Shown: positions 1-12,500 of the stretch, in pieces
How the letters are laid out: each line of letters begins with the position of its first letter
Numbering within the stretch: the first letter of the stretch is position 1
NCBI RefSeq assembly: GCF_011397635.1
Contig: NC_064759.1
Location: 18,624,428-18,688,427, forward strand
DNA length: 64,000 nucleotides
Reading direction: 5' to 3'
Origin: Epinephelus fuscoguttatus
Taxonomy: Eukaryota; Chordata; Actinopteri; Perciformes; Serranidae
Made by a program: the position numbers and the translations under genes
Notes under the pieces: model-generated
The model's input: only the letters and a program-made list of their open reading frames with translations
What the model was told of the DNA's origin: nothing
Database searches by the model: none

Positions 1-415
1 TGTCCATTTAACAGGTGAGTACGTAATAAGGAATGCCTTGTGTACACATTGTAATATTTGCAGGTCCTACACTCTCTCACACACACATGCACATTTTGAC
101 ACATTTCCTTATAAGGCTACAAAGCTTATAGTATCTCGGTCTATTTCTCTGGATGACAGCTAATCAAGACTCTATGTCACAATCAGTTAAATAAGAAATA
201 ACTCAAACACCTTTTTTCGCAACTTCACAGTATAATAATGCACATGTCCTATCACTTGTCCTCCGCCTGTGAATGCAAGCACTGTGCAAACACCTCCTGT
301 AACTTCCTCATTCACTTTTGTGGTTTTTGACTGAGAAAGCAACCTCCTTTTATGCTTCGCTTGCCATTTGCTGTCTGCCTTCATTTTTGATCACAGCACA
401 CTTGAGGCAGCAGCG
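1..415. other. THEMIS2 upstream region
   Basis: This AT-rich stretch precedes the first Met codon of THEMIS2. It should hold the promoter and 5' UTR, but I see no clear TATA box or other recognisable element. Small open frames here show no family resemblance. Confidence 0.5.
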
Positions 416-3400
416 ATGGCAGGCACGACTGCTTTGCCACTTCAACAACTCATCGCTTCATTGGACAACTCTTGTCTGCCAAAAATTCTACAAGTTTGCT
501 CTGGAGTGTATTTCCAAGGTAGGCATTTGGTTGTTTTAGTCATTGTGAACTGAAACTGTGAGGGCAGATGAGGACAAAGCTAAGGAGATAAAAGATTTTC
601 TGAAGAGATTAGACCACTACAAATCGTAATGTGTCTGGATTTCTGTACTGTGTCTGTCTATATCTACTGCACATGTTTATATCTATAAAGTATACATGTT
701 TCCCTCTTTTCTCAACCCCAAATCAGACATTATTGCAGCCAGTAAGACAGTGCGTATTTGTTTGAGTTGAATAGTTTATATTATCAATGTTTGGTAAAAA
801 GAAATATTTCTCTTTAGTGTAAGCATCCCAATTAAGAACAATAAGAAGATCTGTTATTAATACTTAATATATCTGCACATTGATTGTTGATCTGGTTATT
901 TATATCTGTCTTCGTTCTGTTTCTCACTCTCCATTTCAGGGTCTATATATGAAATTTCTGGGAGTGAAGTGTGCTTTTCTACTGGGGATCTGATAAAGGT
1001 CATCAGCATTGAGCTCCTATCAGTTTGCTGCGAGGACATCAGCAACAATGAGAAGTTTGAGCTACCTATCAGCCACACAGGTTGGTCTGAGCTGTTGACA
1101 AGATTCTCATGAGAACAGATAATTTTGTTACGTTGCTGACCACTGACACTTGTTGCTGTTTCTCAGGTTTGTTCAAGGTTGTTCCGGAGGACATGCCGTA
1201 CAGTACAATCGAGGAGATGATGAGCCTGAGACCTGTGGGCCTGGAATCCTGCCTTCCCTTCACTTTCACCAGCCGCTCCAAGATAACCATTGGCAATTTC
1301 ACATTGGGGGCCGGTAGAGCTTTGACTGTGCTCTCTATCGAGCGGCATGAAGAGGAAGAGGATCAGTTGCGCTGCCATGTTCAAGGACAACAGGAAGCCT
1401 CTGCAGAAGTGTCTATCCCATTCTCCTTGCAAGGAGAGTTCAGAGAGTGTGAAAGCGAGGAGCGCTTCACTCTGCGGGAGATCATGTCCTCGCCCTGCCT
1501 ATGCAGTCGAAGGTTTCGCTTCATCAACACCACAAAGTGTGATCGGCCCCTTGTCCTCAGTCCAATATACCAGGTCCACGCCATCATGAACTGTGAGAAT
1601 AACCTACTTTTTATTTTGTTATTTGAAGAGAATTAAAGTTATCTGAATCTTACTTACATAATAGGTTATTATTTTCACATCGTTTAACTCTTGATTAGAG
1701 TACATTAATATATTTGAGTGTTAATTAAAGTGGAATTTAAGTTTTTATTTAGTCAACTATTACACTCAAATGTGATTTTGAAGTAGTTTTACATGAGTGC
1801 GGCCATGTTATGCTATTTCATACCTCACTACTTTTGAACGGCAAATATTTGACTTATATCGATACATTTATTTCTTAGTTTAAAGTTAGTAGTTATGTGC
1901 AGATTAAGGTTTTACAAAACCATTGGTGTAGATTTTGGGGGGATGCAAGGGACACATCCCCTTCAGTATTTAGAATGTGCATGTTTCTCCCCCAATAGAA
2001 ATATGAAAGTAGTGGAAGATTTTTTTTGACAGGATTAAAGATACGTACATCATAAATGGAACTGAGAAAAGGAACAAATTGGTGTGTAGATATTCACCAG
2101 AATGCAGAAAATTAAGAGTTTGATCCTCAACGTTTTCTGGCCTGCTCAAAAAAAACCTACGCCCTTGTGTAAAACCAATGATGAGCTCATCAAATATGAT
2201 GCAATGTGTCACAGCCTGGCTCATAAGGCCACGTCTTTAAAAGTTATACAAAATTATTAAAGTCTGTGATTAATTAAATACACAACAAATATACAAACAC
2301 ACACGGAGCGAGGAGGTCAGTGGAATCAGAAGTATAAGGTGCGCATGGCAGTGTAGATAGCGTGAGAATGTTGTGATATGCATCTCAGCAAAGTTAAGGG
2401 AAGAACTTAAGAGGAACTAAAGCCACATTTACCACCAGAGCTTTATACGCTGGAATGCTGGGCCCAAGTCTCACCATCTGGCACTGATAATCCCCTGCCC
2501 CACACCACCACAGCTGTTCAGCCCCAACGAAACACAGTAAAATGTTTATTTAAACTGAAACGGAGCTGTGTTGAAAACCTTCTTGTGTTACACAAGCAAC
2601 TGTGGCAGCTGTGCAGGTGGCTTATATTATTAAAAACAAATGTCTTCAATTGTTGCATACACCAAGCTGCAGTGGACGTATTTGTGAAAAACTTAAGTTG
2701 GATCAGTTGTGCTGATTGGGTACAAGGGCGACACATATGAAACGGGGGGTTAGGGGGGTCCTCTGTCAGAAGACTTCCCTGCGTTCTGGTGAATTTTATG
2801 CACCAATTTGTTCCTTTTCTGCATTCATTTATGGCGTAAATGTCTTTAATTTTGTCAAAATAAAAGTCCTCTGCTACTCTCATGTTTTAACTGGGGCAGA
2901 CAATGGCACAGGGACATGTCCACCTTCGTCAGCCCCCCCCAAAAATCTTCACGTATTATTTGGTAACACTTTGACACAACCACCAAACAAGAGAACACGT
3001 ACTTCAGAGCTTGTTGCATACCTTCTCACGCCGTTTCAAGGAAACATGGTGTTCAACTGGGAAATCGTAGCAAAATGGTGCACGGCGTTTTCAGATTGAA
3101 CGTGTCCTTCATATCTGGAAAAAAGGACAGTTTGGCAGATAAGTTTAGTTTAGTTTACAATTTAACAAACCATTATGTACATTATACACATACATACAAA
3201 AATGACATTACATACAAAAAAGCAACAAAGAATCACATAGTGTCATACACTTCAAACAAAATCTGTAAGCAAGATTTCACAAGTTGCATCATTTCATTTC
3301 ATCACTTAATTTCCTGTTTGTTAATACAGTTAACTGCTTAAGTAATCTTTTAATGTGTTCTTGAAAGTGTCTCTGGTATTTATTTTATAAATACCAGAGA

Positions 3401-6400
3401 ATAAAGAATTTCATCCTGTAATGGCTCTGTGAAACGCAGTAGACCTGAGGAGATTTGTCCAGAGATTCATAATTGTAACAGATTAAATTACCCAATAGTG
3501 AATAAAGTAGTTTAAATTAGCACCACTTTAACCAACATCAGCGCATTAGTGATCAGTATTTTAATATACTTTATAATAGTATAATACTCACAGGGACCTG
3601 CACAATGATGACTACCATTTTTGAGACTTTAATTTTGCTGTTGGTTATATTACCGAACTTTTACTGCCATAGATTTTGAATGCAGGTGTATTTTTACACT
3701 GTATTTTATACTTTTATTAGTAGTACTTCTCCTTCTAGTAAAGGTCTTCTATCACTGATAAACCTCAGTGTGTTCTGGTTTTAGTTAATACAGTTCCATC
3801 GAGTAGCTTTTCTACATTTTCTAACATGAATCCTCTTGTTTTTTGTACAGTGAGGAAGAACGTGTTGAAGTTTCCCTCCAGCTTAGAGGTGGATGTGGTC
3901 GATGTCACCGATGTGTGCAAGGATGTGAGTTTCGTGACCCCGCTCAGTCTGACAGAGGTCCACTCCCAGCCAGATGAATCCTTCCCTGTTGTAGTGGAGG
4001 TACTGGAAGGCCCAGAGACCCGCTCTCTGTTCAAGTGCAGCTGGCTGCCTGAACTTAGCAAGAGCAGCCACCTGATTTTCCACAAGACAGGAACCTCAGC
4101 CATGATTTTATTATCCAGCATGAAGAGCCGAAAGGCGCAGCAGTACTTCCTGGTATCTCAGCAGTATGGTGGAAGATTTCGGAGGCGGCCAAGAGAGTTT
4201 AATTCGGTGTATGAGCTGTATGTTGCTTCGATCCAGGCACCGGGTCTGAAGGTCAGTGTAACAAAGAACTGTGAGGAAGATGAGGAGGAGGGCCTGCCTG
4301 GCCTCAGTGTGGGGGAACAGCTGGAGGTTATTCACTGTGAAACAATGGTATTGCCTTGTGGAGGCAGCAAGGGAGAGACGCAGTCCGTTGAGGCTCTCTT
4401 GTGTCAGCGTCTCCAAGAGCCAGATGATGGGGATGATGATGATGATGAGGAGGAGGAAGTCAAGCAGGAGGATGAGAGAGAGAAGGTTCCTCTGCCTCTG
4501 TACATGCAGGGTCACTTTGTGGAGGTACTGGGTGATAACAAGAAGTACAAACTCAGAGATTTGGGTAAGGAGTTCAGTTTGCCCCTGGATGTTAAAGTGG
4601 TGAGCCGGGACACTGAACTAGAGACTGATCCACTAGTTGGATTTGCGTGTCTCAGAATAGAGGGAGCAATGTTAGAGCCCACCATCCAGGTGAGCTTTCC
4701 ACACAGGCCAGACCACTGTTTCGAGATCCCAACCCAGTGGCTCTCGATGTCTGTCTATTTTACCAAGGACCCCCTGCCATGGCCATGCGGTCAACCACCC
4801 AAATGCCACGTGGACAGGGTTACAGAGGTGACGGACACGTTCTTTTATGAATTTCGCAAACAGGGGAACTCAAATGCAGCTCCTCCACCTCGACCACCAA
4901 AGCGAAATCTGTCAACTTCGACATCAACAAAAAAATCATCAAAATCCTCGAAGAAATCATCCAAAGCAGAAAAGTCCAAACGTGGACAAGACAAAGGCAT
5001 CCCAACCAAGGAGCTGGCTAATTTGACTTTAAATAGCAAAAGACGGCCCCCAGCTCCCCCACCTCCAGTAAGTATGTATGGCAATAATTGCATATGTGTA
5101 GATTTCAGGGGGAGGGATGGGCGCAGGGGACAAATCCTCCTCAGTTTTTAGAACATTTGCATTTGTTTCCTCTCAATAAAGATATGAGTAGCAGAGGACC
5201 TTTATTTGACAAAATTAAGGACATTTACACTAGAGATTGATGCAGAAATGGCACAAATTAGTGCATAAAAATTCACCAGGAAGCCAGAAATTAAGTATTT
5301 GATGCTCAAATAAAACCTATGCCCTTAAATGTATTCAAGGTCCCAAGAGCTATTCAGAATGTGTTGTGGTTGAGCTGTCATGGTTAACATGTCTTCTTGA
5401 AATTATTTATAAGAACACACCACAGCGCAACTTCTCAGTGTGACTTTAGGGAAATCTCAAACGTTCTCAGACTATACAAAGCAGTAAAGCTTCCACTTTT
5501 TGCTGCGGTGGACAAGCGATGCGTGTAATTAAGCTGAACATTTCTGACTTCCTCTTGCTGTGCAGGGTATCTTTGATGATCAGCCTCCACCAGTCGTACC
5601 CCGAAAGCAGTCAGCTGAAATGACAACAGGCAAGGCTCTGCCAAACACTTATGTTGAAAGGGGGGAGCGGAAGACAAAAGGTGAGGTTGTTTTAGCAGAA
5701 TCATGTAGGTTTAAGCCATAACACTTAATTCTTAAGGTTTTCTATAATTCTTATCATGATATTTAAAAAAAAAAAAAAAAAAAAAGACCAACAAAACTTT
5801 CCAACTTGCCCACCTGTCAGGCACTCACTTGCACACTTTGTTGTGCAGATCGATAAGGGGAGACTGGGGTTGGTTGTCACAGTGCATATTACAGCCACAC
5901 TAGACTGTGACATTATGTCAAGATCACAGTTGGCCTCACGTCCTGCTCATTTTGCGCTGGTCATTTTGTGCAACACACAAAAAATTAATGTGAGATCATT
6001 TTTTTTATGTTGGTGGGGTTTTTTGTATTAAAAGCTTGGAAGTTATTTGTCATTTAGAAATCACACACTCACTAAAAAGTCGAAGGTAATAACTTTAATT
6101 TGAGTCAACGTTAAGCTAGCAGGCTAAAGCCATGTGGCAGCTAGCTTGAAATGTTTGTCAAGAGGTCAGTTGGGGATAGCTCCGTCACTGCTCGAGACAG
6201 TCAGCACTGCAAACATGTTATACTCCGTACACAACCACACGCACACGCACACGCACATGCACAATGTTGCTTTAGTTCCTCATTGAAAAAACAATGTTGT
6301 ATCTGAAGAGCTACAAACTTCAACCCAGGCTGTTTGACATTTTAACAAAAGTTCCTGGTCGTATTGAAATGAAGATTAACCTGTTTCAGTCTCACTGTTT

Positions 6401-7195
6401 AATTTAATGTTATATTCATAATGAAATGTTATAAAACAGTGGCTTTAATAAAGACTAGGTTATATATCTTTTTAAAAATCTTAATCTTTTTTCTGCAACA
6501 GCATTGATCACTGCAGGGACAACCAACCTCGTGATGGGGTTTCTGTCTTTGATGGTTTATAACTTCTTGTCACAGTAAGCTGTAACACTGAAAGAGATAC
6601 CCATTTCAAGCCAAGACCTTAAGCTTTTATTTCATTTCACTGAAAGATGTTTTAATGTTGAGCATTTCACACGAGAGCAAAAAGTGTGTCAACCAACCCC
6701 AGTTTCCACTACACATTTGGTGCTTATGATACCTGGACAGTGTATGGGGAATTGACTCAAAACACACCACAGGATTCATAGGATTTAGGATTCATCTGCA
6801 GTTTGTTGGAAATGTTTCTCAGGCTGAAGCAAATGGTTCATTACTTTGGGACTTTTTTCAGATGCAAATTAATACACATTTAGTGCTCTTGTATTTATGT
6901 TATGAGGGAAGTGTTTGGGGAAGACACTTCAGTGCCCATGTTCATATAAACAAGGAAGTGAAACTTTTGTGACTCATTTAAGTGTTTAAATATTTTTGTA
7001 TTCATCAAAAAAAAAATGCCTCTTCATTGGATTTGTTTGATAAATATAAAATTATTTCATATTCCTCCCACAGTGAATGAGGAGAGAGATTGTCACGTCG
7101 CAGCAGATGTGGACAGCGACCATGACTATGAGACTGTGGATGACAGTTTCGTAACGATGATGAAGACAGCGCAAGAGAATGTAATGTATTACTGA
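416..7195 (+). CDS. themis2: THEMIS2, CABIT-domain signalling adaptor (6 coding exons, 707 aa)
   Basis: Coding exons are 416-518, 940-1080, 1167-1592, 3851-5067, 5566-5680 and 7074-7195. All introns are GT-AG and the frame is kept to a TGA stop. The family joins antigen-receptor or Toll-like receptor signalling to GRB2 and PLC-gamma in lymphoid and myeloid cells. Exons 1-3 cover the first CABIT domain. Exon 4 carries the second, with the THEMIS-type stretch SQQYGGRFRRRPREF. A highly acidic linker (DDDDDEEEE, about residues 417-427) follows inside exon 4. A basic Ser/Lys-rich tail contains PPPRPPK (about residue 568), the GRB2 SH3-binding motif known in THEMIS proteins. A second proline run (PPAPPPP, then QPPPVVPRK) spans the exon 4/5 junction. 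The last exon has DYETVDD (Tyr686), a plausible kinase target. Adjacent RPA2 and SMPDL3B favour THEMIS2 over THEMIS. The start is the first in-frame Met; the protein is somewhat longer than the ~640 aa human paralogues. Confidence 0.9.
1927..2170 (+). repeat. Dispersed repeat, copy A, in THEMIS2 intron 3
   Basis: This segment has the same order of sub-motifs as 5096-5328 and, inverted, 2742-2950. These are a G-rich start, a block near AGAAATATGA, a block near CACAAATTGGTG, then ATTCACCAGAATGCAG. It has no coding potential. The family is not identified, but it looks like a teleost interspersed repeat. Confidence 0.7.
2742..2950 (-). repeat. Dispersed repeat, copy B (inverted), in THEMIS2 intron 3
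   Basis: This is the reverse complement of the family seen at 1927-2170 and 5096-5328. It reads CTGGTGAATTTTATGCACC on the plus strand and ends in a C-run. It accounts for the spurious 127-residue open frame over 2716-3099. Confidence 0.7.
5096..5328 (+). repeat. Dispersed repeat, copy C, in THEMIS2 intron 4
   Basis: This is a third copy of the same family, starting only about 28 bp after the exon 4 donor site at 5068. It has the same G-rich head and the TTCACCAGGA block. The open frame of exon 4 continues into it, but the GTAAGT donor and the exon 5 frame show it is intronic. Confidence 0.7.
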
Positions 7196-8976
7196 AGTTT
7201 ATGTTCGACCGTAACAGCAAAATATCACAAACGTGTGGTGGGAACGGAATTTAAAGTATACTGTGCAGGATTTTCTGTTCCTGTTTAACATACTCGCCAG
7301 CAAAAGTGAAAGTTAAAGCCAACTCTTTATTCACTTTGGCTTTTTCTTTTTGGCACTGTGTGTGGATGCCAGCTGCTTCCAGACTGGCGCCTAGTTGCTA
7401 CCTTTTTATATGCTAAAGCCCCGACCTCACCTGAGTGCTGTGGGGGTACACACCCATAAATGTCCCAACCATTGAAAATTTAAAAAAAATAAATAAAAAA
7501 CAGGAAGAGGGTAGGGTCTTTGCAGAAAATACAAAACCACAAACTTCTGCTGAGTCACACATGATGATTGAGAGGGATTATTTCTGAGTCTAATCATTGT
7601 TTTTTTTTTTTTTTTTGGGAAAATCCTGCAGAGCATATCTTTAAGAGTGACGAAAGAAAATGTCATATTGCGGTTTTTAAGCTCTCCTGTCTTAAATACA
7701 ATGTACCAAGGCGTTCTTATATTGTGAGGCTTTACAGTCGGACCAAGCAACCTTGAAACTTAACTGGTTTAACTTATATATTCAGCTATAACCTCCTGAT
7801 AGCATCCTGCATCTGTGAGGACCATTGAGACAATTTGAAAGATTTATAGAGTGTTTGGTTACTCTTGTTTTCAGTGCAAAGTGCACATATGGCAAAAGGA
7901 CTGGCTCTCCTTCAGTTGTGTGGACAATTTATTAAGCAAGGATTTACCCACATGAGTATTTGATGTGGATGTAGCATCTTGTAGTGTATCACAGAACATA
8001 CAGTAACACCACCGTTTTAATGTGGTCAGCGAAACTGTGTCTCCATTCATTTCTACGCTTCATCTTCAAGGCTGCATGATGCTGTGGCTTTGTCACCATG
8101 TACAGTAGACAACCCACAAACTCTCATCAAGTACTACCCTTGTAGCGTTTATTGTTGCAGTATTTGTTGAAATATCATACTATTGTGCTGTTTGTTCAAA
8201 CTTGTAAGCAAGTCGTTGATTTAACCATGTGGTAGTTTTGGAGGCTGTAGCTTTCAGTTTTCTATACAATAACAAGGAAAACAACAGCAGTATTATACAG
8301 ACTATATATGACACCACAAAAAACAGCCTTCAATATTACCAGAGTTGAACCAATGTCTTATTTTAAAAAATGCCTATTTATAATCTTCACAGAGGAACAT
8401 TTTACTGTACAGGCATGTGATGTATATGGCACCACCCTACAGTATATAAACAGACTCTAAACTGCAAAGGCTCATATCAGTCCTCGCTGGGATGCAACAG
8501 TCTTAACCACAAACATCACAAAATGGCACCTCTGCAACATTTGGTCATAATGGTAATAGAATAGCAGAAGCTCCCCCAGCGGTCACAGCAAACTAATGAT
8601 CTGAGAGTACAAAAAGGAGCTAGACCTGGTGTCTAATCCTGTTTTGTTTTAAGCTGAATTTTATTAAAATGACTCATTGGTGGGTTTTCCGCCCAAGTGC
8701 CAAAAAAATAATAAAATAATATAGAAGTTTGTTTGTGTATTATCTCCATTTCTTTTAATGTTTAATTATTTCAACTACAGACATAGTGTAGCTTATGTAT
8801 CTTGAGTTATGTTGTACTTAAGACATGTATCATCATAAAAAGTTGCTTCCAAATCTATTCAAGACCTACGTGTTGTTTTTTTCCCAAACATTTTTGCAAG
8901 ATTCAGTTTGTGAAATGTCACATCTAAAAGTTGTGAATACACATGTAAAAAAAAAAAAAAACTATTTCTGTGTTTC

Positions 8977-8982
8977 AATAAA
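8977..8982 (+). promoter_or_regulatory. Candidate THEMIS2 poly(A) signal AATAAA
   Basis: A canonical AATAAA lies 1.8 kb after the THEMIS2 stop. An AATAAA inside A-rich sequence near 7485 could serve a shorter form. Usage is inferred. Confidence 0.45.
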
Positions 8983-9187
8983 TTTGCACAAACTACTTGT
9001 TTATCATGGGAATGAGTGGATGGGAGGGTTCAATCCAACAAAATATGGAAAACTAAAAGAGCTTGAATAACATCTAAGCACACCGTACGGACTGTGTTAT
9101 CAAGTTAGAAAAATATTACTCAAAAAGTGTATGTGTAAATTATGAAACAAAAGAGTTCCTGGCAGGTAACCCGACTGTTTTGTGTAG

Positions 9188-9193
9188 TTTATT
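9188..9193 (-). promoter_or_regulatory. Candidate RPA2 poly(A) signal AATAAA
   Basis: The minus strand reads AATAAA about 385 nt past the RPA2 stop. This places the two convergent transcript ends roughly 200 bp apart. Confidence 0.5.
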
Positions 9194-9576
9194 AATTTTG
9201 AGATAAAGTTACACAGACAAAAATAAATGTAGCGCGTGCGATCCAAATCTTTAAAATTACAAAATGCTTTACAGTGGAGAGGTGGGAAATACAGAACGGT
9301 AGCATGAACAGCCAACAGAGGCTTCTTTAACAGCAACACCTTTGGGACTTGCAACACAGCAGAAGCAACCTCAGGAATACAGGATGTGTAAACCAAAAGG
9401 TTACTGTCACCTAAACCATGTGTTCTTCAACCAACATCAGAGGGTTTCACACGATGTCACGCAGGTCTGCGGCATTAACGAGAGGTGTGATTCAGTTGAT
9501 AGCTTAGAGTTATAAAACCTATACCAATGAATTATATCAGGTTAAACTCAAATAACTGGTGCCAAGGTGAAGGTGT

Positions 9577-12500
9577 TTATTCATCACTGTCTGTTGATTT
9601 GAAGTGATCTTCGTCGATGGTTGAAAAGATGTGACCTTCATTGCTTAGGAACTCCACTGCTTGCCTGTGAGAGCACAAAGACAAATATGAATTATCTTTT
9701 TCAAGCACCTTTTTATATGAATTTCAAGCGATGCAAATACTACTTTTCTTTGTCTGTTTGATTTAGAAAACGGGCTGCAACAACTGGTCAATCAAATGAA
9801 TATTAACTGGCGACTATATTAAACATTTAAGTCCTTTTTAAGCAAAATGCCAAAAATTTGATGCCCTTAAGTTCTTAGATATGTCAGTTTGCTCCTTTTC
9901 TTGGTCTCACATAATGAATTCAATATTTCAGGGTTCTGCAGAACAAGATACTGTCTGAGAAAACACAGAGGGGGAAATTAGCAGTAAAAAGGATGTAACT
10001 TTGAATGACCTCCACTTGATTTGACTAACTGCTGAAGCCTGACATTAGCTGCAGATATACTTGGAATACTAACTTTAAATCTTTTACATAGAACGAGGAC
10101 TGCAGTGCTTCACAAGAGATTTAAAAAATTACAGATCAGAAAAGAACAAAGACTTTTAATACATGACAGTATAAAATCTGAGTCATGTCAGAGTTAATGC
10201 ACATAAAATAATACAATAACTCAAAAACAAATCTTCTATTTGACAGCAAAGCCAAATTTTAAGAAGAAAATAATTTGACTGCTGGCTCACTGGTCATTTC
10301 TTTTAAAAACCACTTCATCTTTAGTCTTAACATGGGCAAAAATAACAGCTACACAGTTCCTGTAGTTGACAATATAAGTGGGTGTTTGCAGCATCCCTTC
10401 CATGCAACAGATTGTTTTTAACTGATAAAGCCATTCAGTGGTGTGAGAGTGCACCCTTACGACATGTGTGGTCAAGCTACCTTTTGTGAAAAAGCATGAC
10501 TCTGAACTTCATGTAAAAGAGGACTGAAAAACGACGTAGTTAATGTTGTAATTCGTTCAACTTGCTCACTTTCTGTCTTCTCTTAAACTTAACTCTATGT
10601 GACCAAAGTGCAAATCATGAAGTCAGGGTCAATGAGTCATCTTCAAGTGCTTTGCTTTTCAGCTTAGTTAGAATGTGTGCTATGGATGCAACACAGTAAC
10701 TTAACTCTACTGTGATAAATTACTGGAAAATCACAAAGGATATTTCTATCCCTTTACAACTTAAAGCTGAACTTCTCTTACTTGATGGCAGCCAGACTCA
10801 TGGTACCAAGTCTCTGCTTTAGGTCCTGAATGCTGATGCCTTGCTGGTCTGGGCAGCCTCTTATCAAACTCAGCACCTTGTGAGATGAAAAAGGACATGT
10901 TAAAACAGAACAAGTGTCCGTCAAGACAGAACATTGTCAAACCATTACTGATTTTTATGAGTGAGCTACTTTCATGTAATTGTTACAGGAGTTACAGTGA
11001 GGAGGGACAGCAGTGGTGGGTAAACAAAAACCGTACTCAAGTAAAAGTATTCTTTCTTTATAATTATATTGACTGAATTCAAAGTTTTGCTTGTAGGCTA
11101 CCTTATTGCTCGCTGTCAGGCAACTGCTGTCAGGCATGTTAGTTCAGCCAAATATAAAAATCATTTATAGCTAAAGCTAAATGTATTGGTGAAACTGAAA
11201 GCACAACAAGCAGCAGAAAGTGCAGCCTGTGGTGAGCTGACAGCCAATGGCTAGAGCTCGGAGCTGCAGCAATTTGAGTCTGTGGTAGAGTGTGGCCAAA
11301 CTTAAAGTGGGTAATGGTTAAACCTTTAGCAGCAAACTGCAGCCACAGCCAATCAGTACACACACTGTGCGTTCCAATACCCATACTACCATACTATATA
11401 GTACGCCAGAAAGAGATTTAGTATGTCATAATACATGGTATGTCAAATGCAGTATGCAGTCCGATTTTGTAGTTTGCAAGCCAGCATGCTATTCTGGATA
11501 TTCTGACCCACAATCCTTTGCACAGCGGATGATACGTTACATTGACTGAACTGCAGACATATGACAGCTGATTAACAGCACATTCAAGTAGCTGATGACC
11601 AGTCGAATAGTAATAATAGGAATATTAATTGTTTAAGTGAACAAAATAATCATAAATATCACCAACAACAAAAGGGCATAACTATAAAAATAACAGAAAA
11701 CTGCAGATGTAATTTCACTGTCACAAGTATAACATGTTCGAATCTACAATTTCTGCAGTTGTAGCTTTAAAGTTAAACAACACATGTTGCAAGGTAACAA
11801 CAGCAGAGCTTTTTGGGTTGATCTTTGTCTATGTCAAACCTGGTAAATGACGTTTGTTTCCAAGGTAACGGATATATAAAAGCAAGAGGCTCAAAGTTTG
11901 GGGCGTAATGTTATGAGAAAATAGTATGTCGTGATTGTGTGCATACTGTATGCAACAGTACGTACTATTTAAGGGCAGCTGCAGTACCTACTAAAAGTAA
12001 AAAGAAAAAGTATGCAATTTGGAACGTAGACCTGTGTTACCCAGAATTCAACCCTGAAACACATGAACACGCCTCCCAGCCGCAGAGGAATGTAATTAAT
12101 GTGACATCCTGCACTTCATCACTACTTGGTGTGTTTTCGGGGTAAAAGTAGCAAGAAGTATGTAGCCCATTGTAATAAGTACATGTATCGCAAAGATGCT
12201 CAAGTAACAGTATAAAGTATTCTGCAGAACAACATCTCTTTAGAAGGGCAATTTAGGGGCGTCGGTGGATTAGTGGTAGAGCAGGTGCCCCATGTGCAAG
12301 GCTGTTGCTGCAGCAACCCGGGTTCGAATCCAGCCTGTGGCCCTTTGCTGCATGTCATCCCCTCTCTCTCTCCCCCCTTCACACTTACCTGTCCTGTCCA
12401 TTAAAGGCAAAATGGCCCAAAAAATATCTTTTTTTTTTTTTTTTAAAAAAAAGGAACAATTTATTTTCAGTTTCTTTTCCAAGAAAGCACAGATATTCGA

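Larger units (their letters stand above)
7196..9576. other. Convergent 3' region between THEMIS2 and RPA2
   Basis: This 2.4-kb spacer lies between the THEMIS2 stop and the RPA2 stop. It is AT-rich with A-runs (for example around 8947-8960) and no credible coding exon. Most of it is probably THEMIS2 3' UTR if the AATAAA at 8977 is used, with a short RPA2 3' UTR from the other side. Confidence 0.6.

Noticed and set aside
2716-3099. 127-aa plus-strand frame
   Set aside because: It covers inverted copy B of the dispersed repeat in THEMIS2 intron 3.
416-5151. THEMIS2 exon 4 extended to the end of its open frame at 5151
   Set aside because: The extra residues come from the intronic repeat copy C. 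A strong GTAAGT donor at 5068 and the proline-rich exon 5 in matching phase give a better model.
12256-12456. tRNA gene at 12256
   Set aside because: The A and B boxes are present, but the sequence cannot close a full cloverleaf and runs into a CT-rich body with a simple tail, so it is a SINE.
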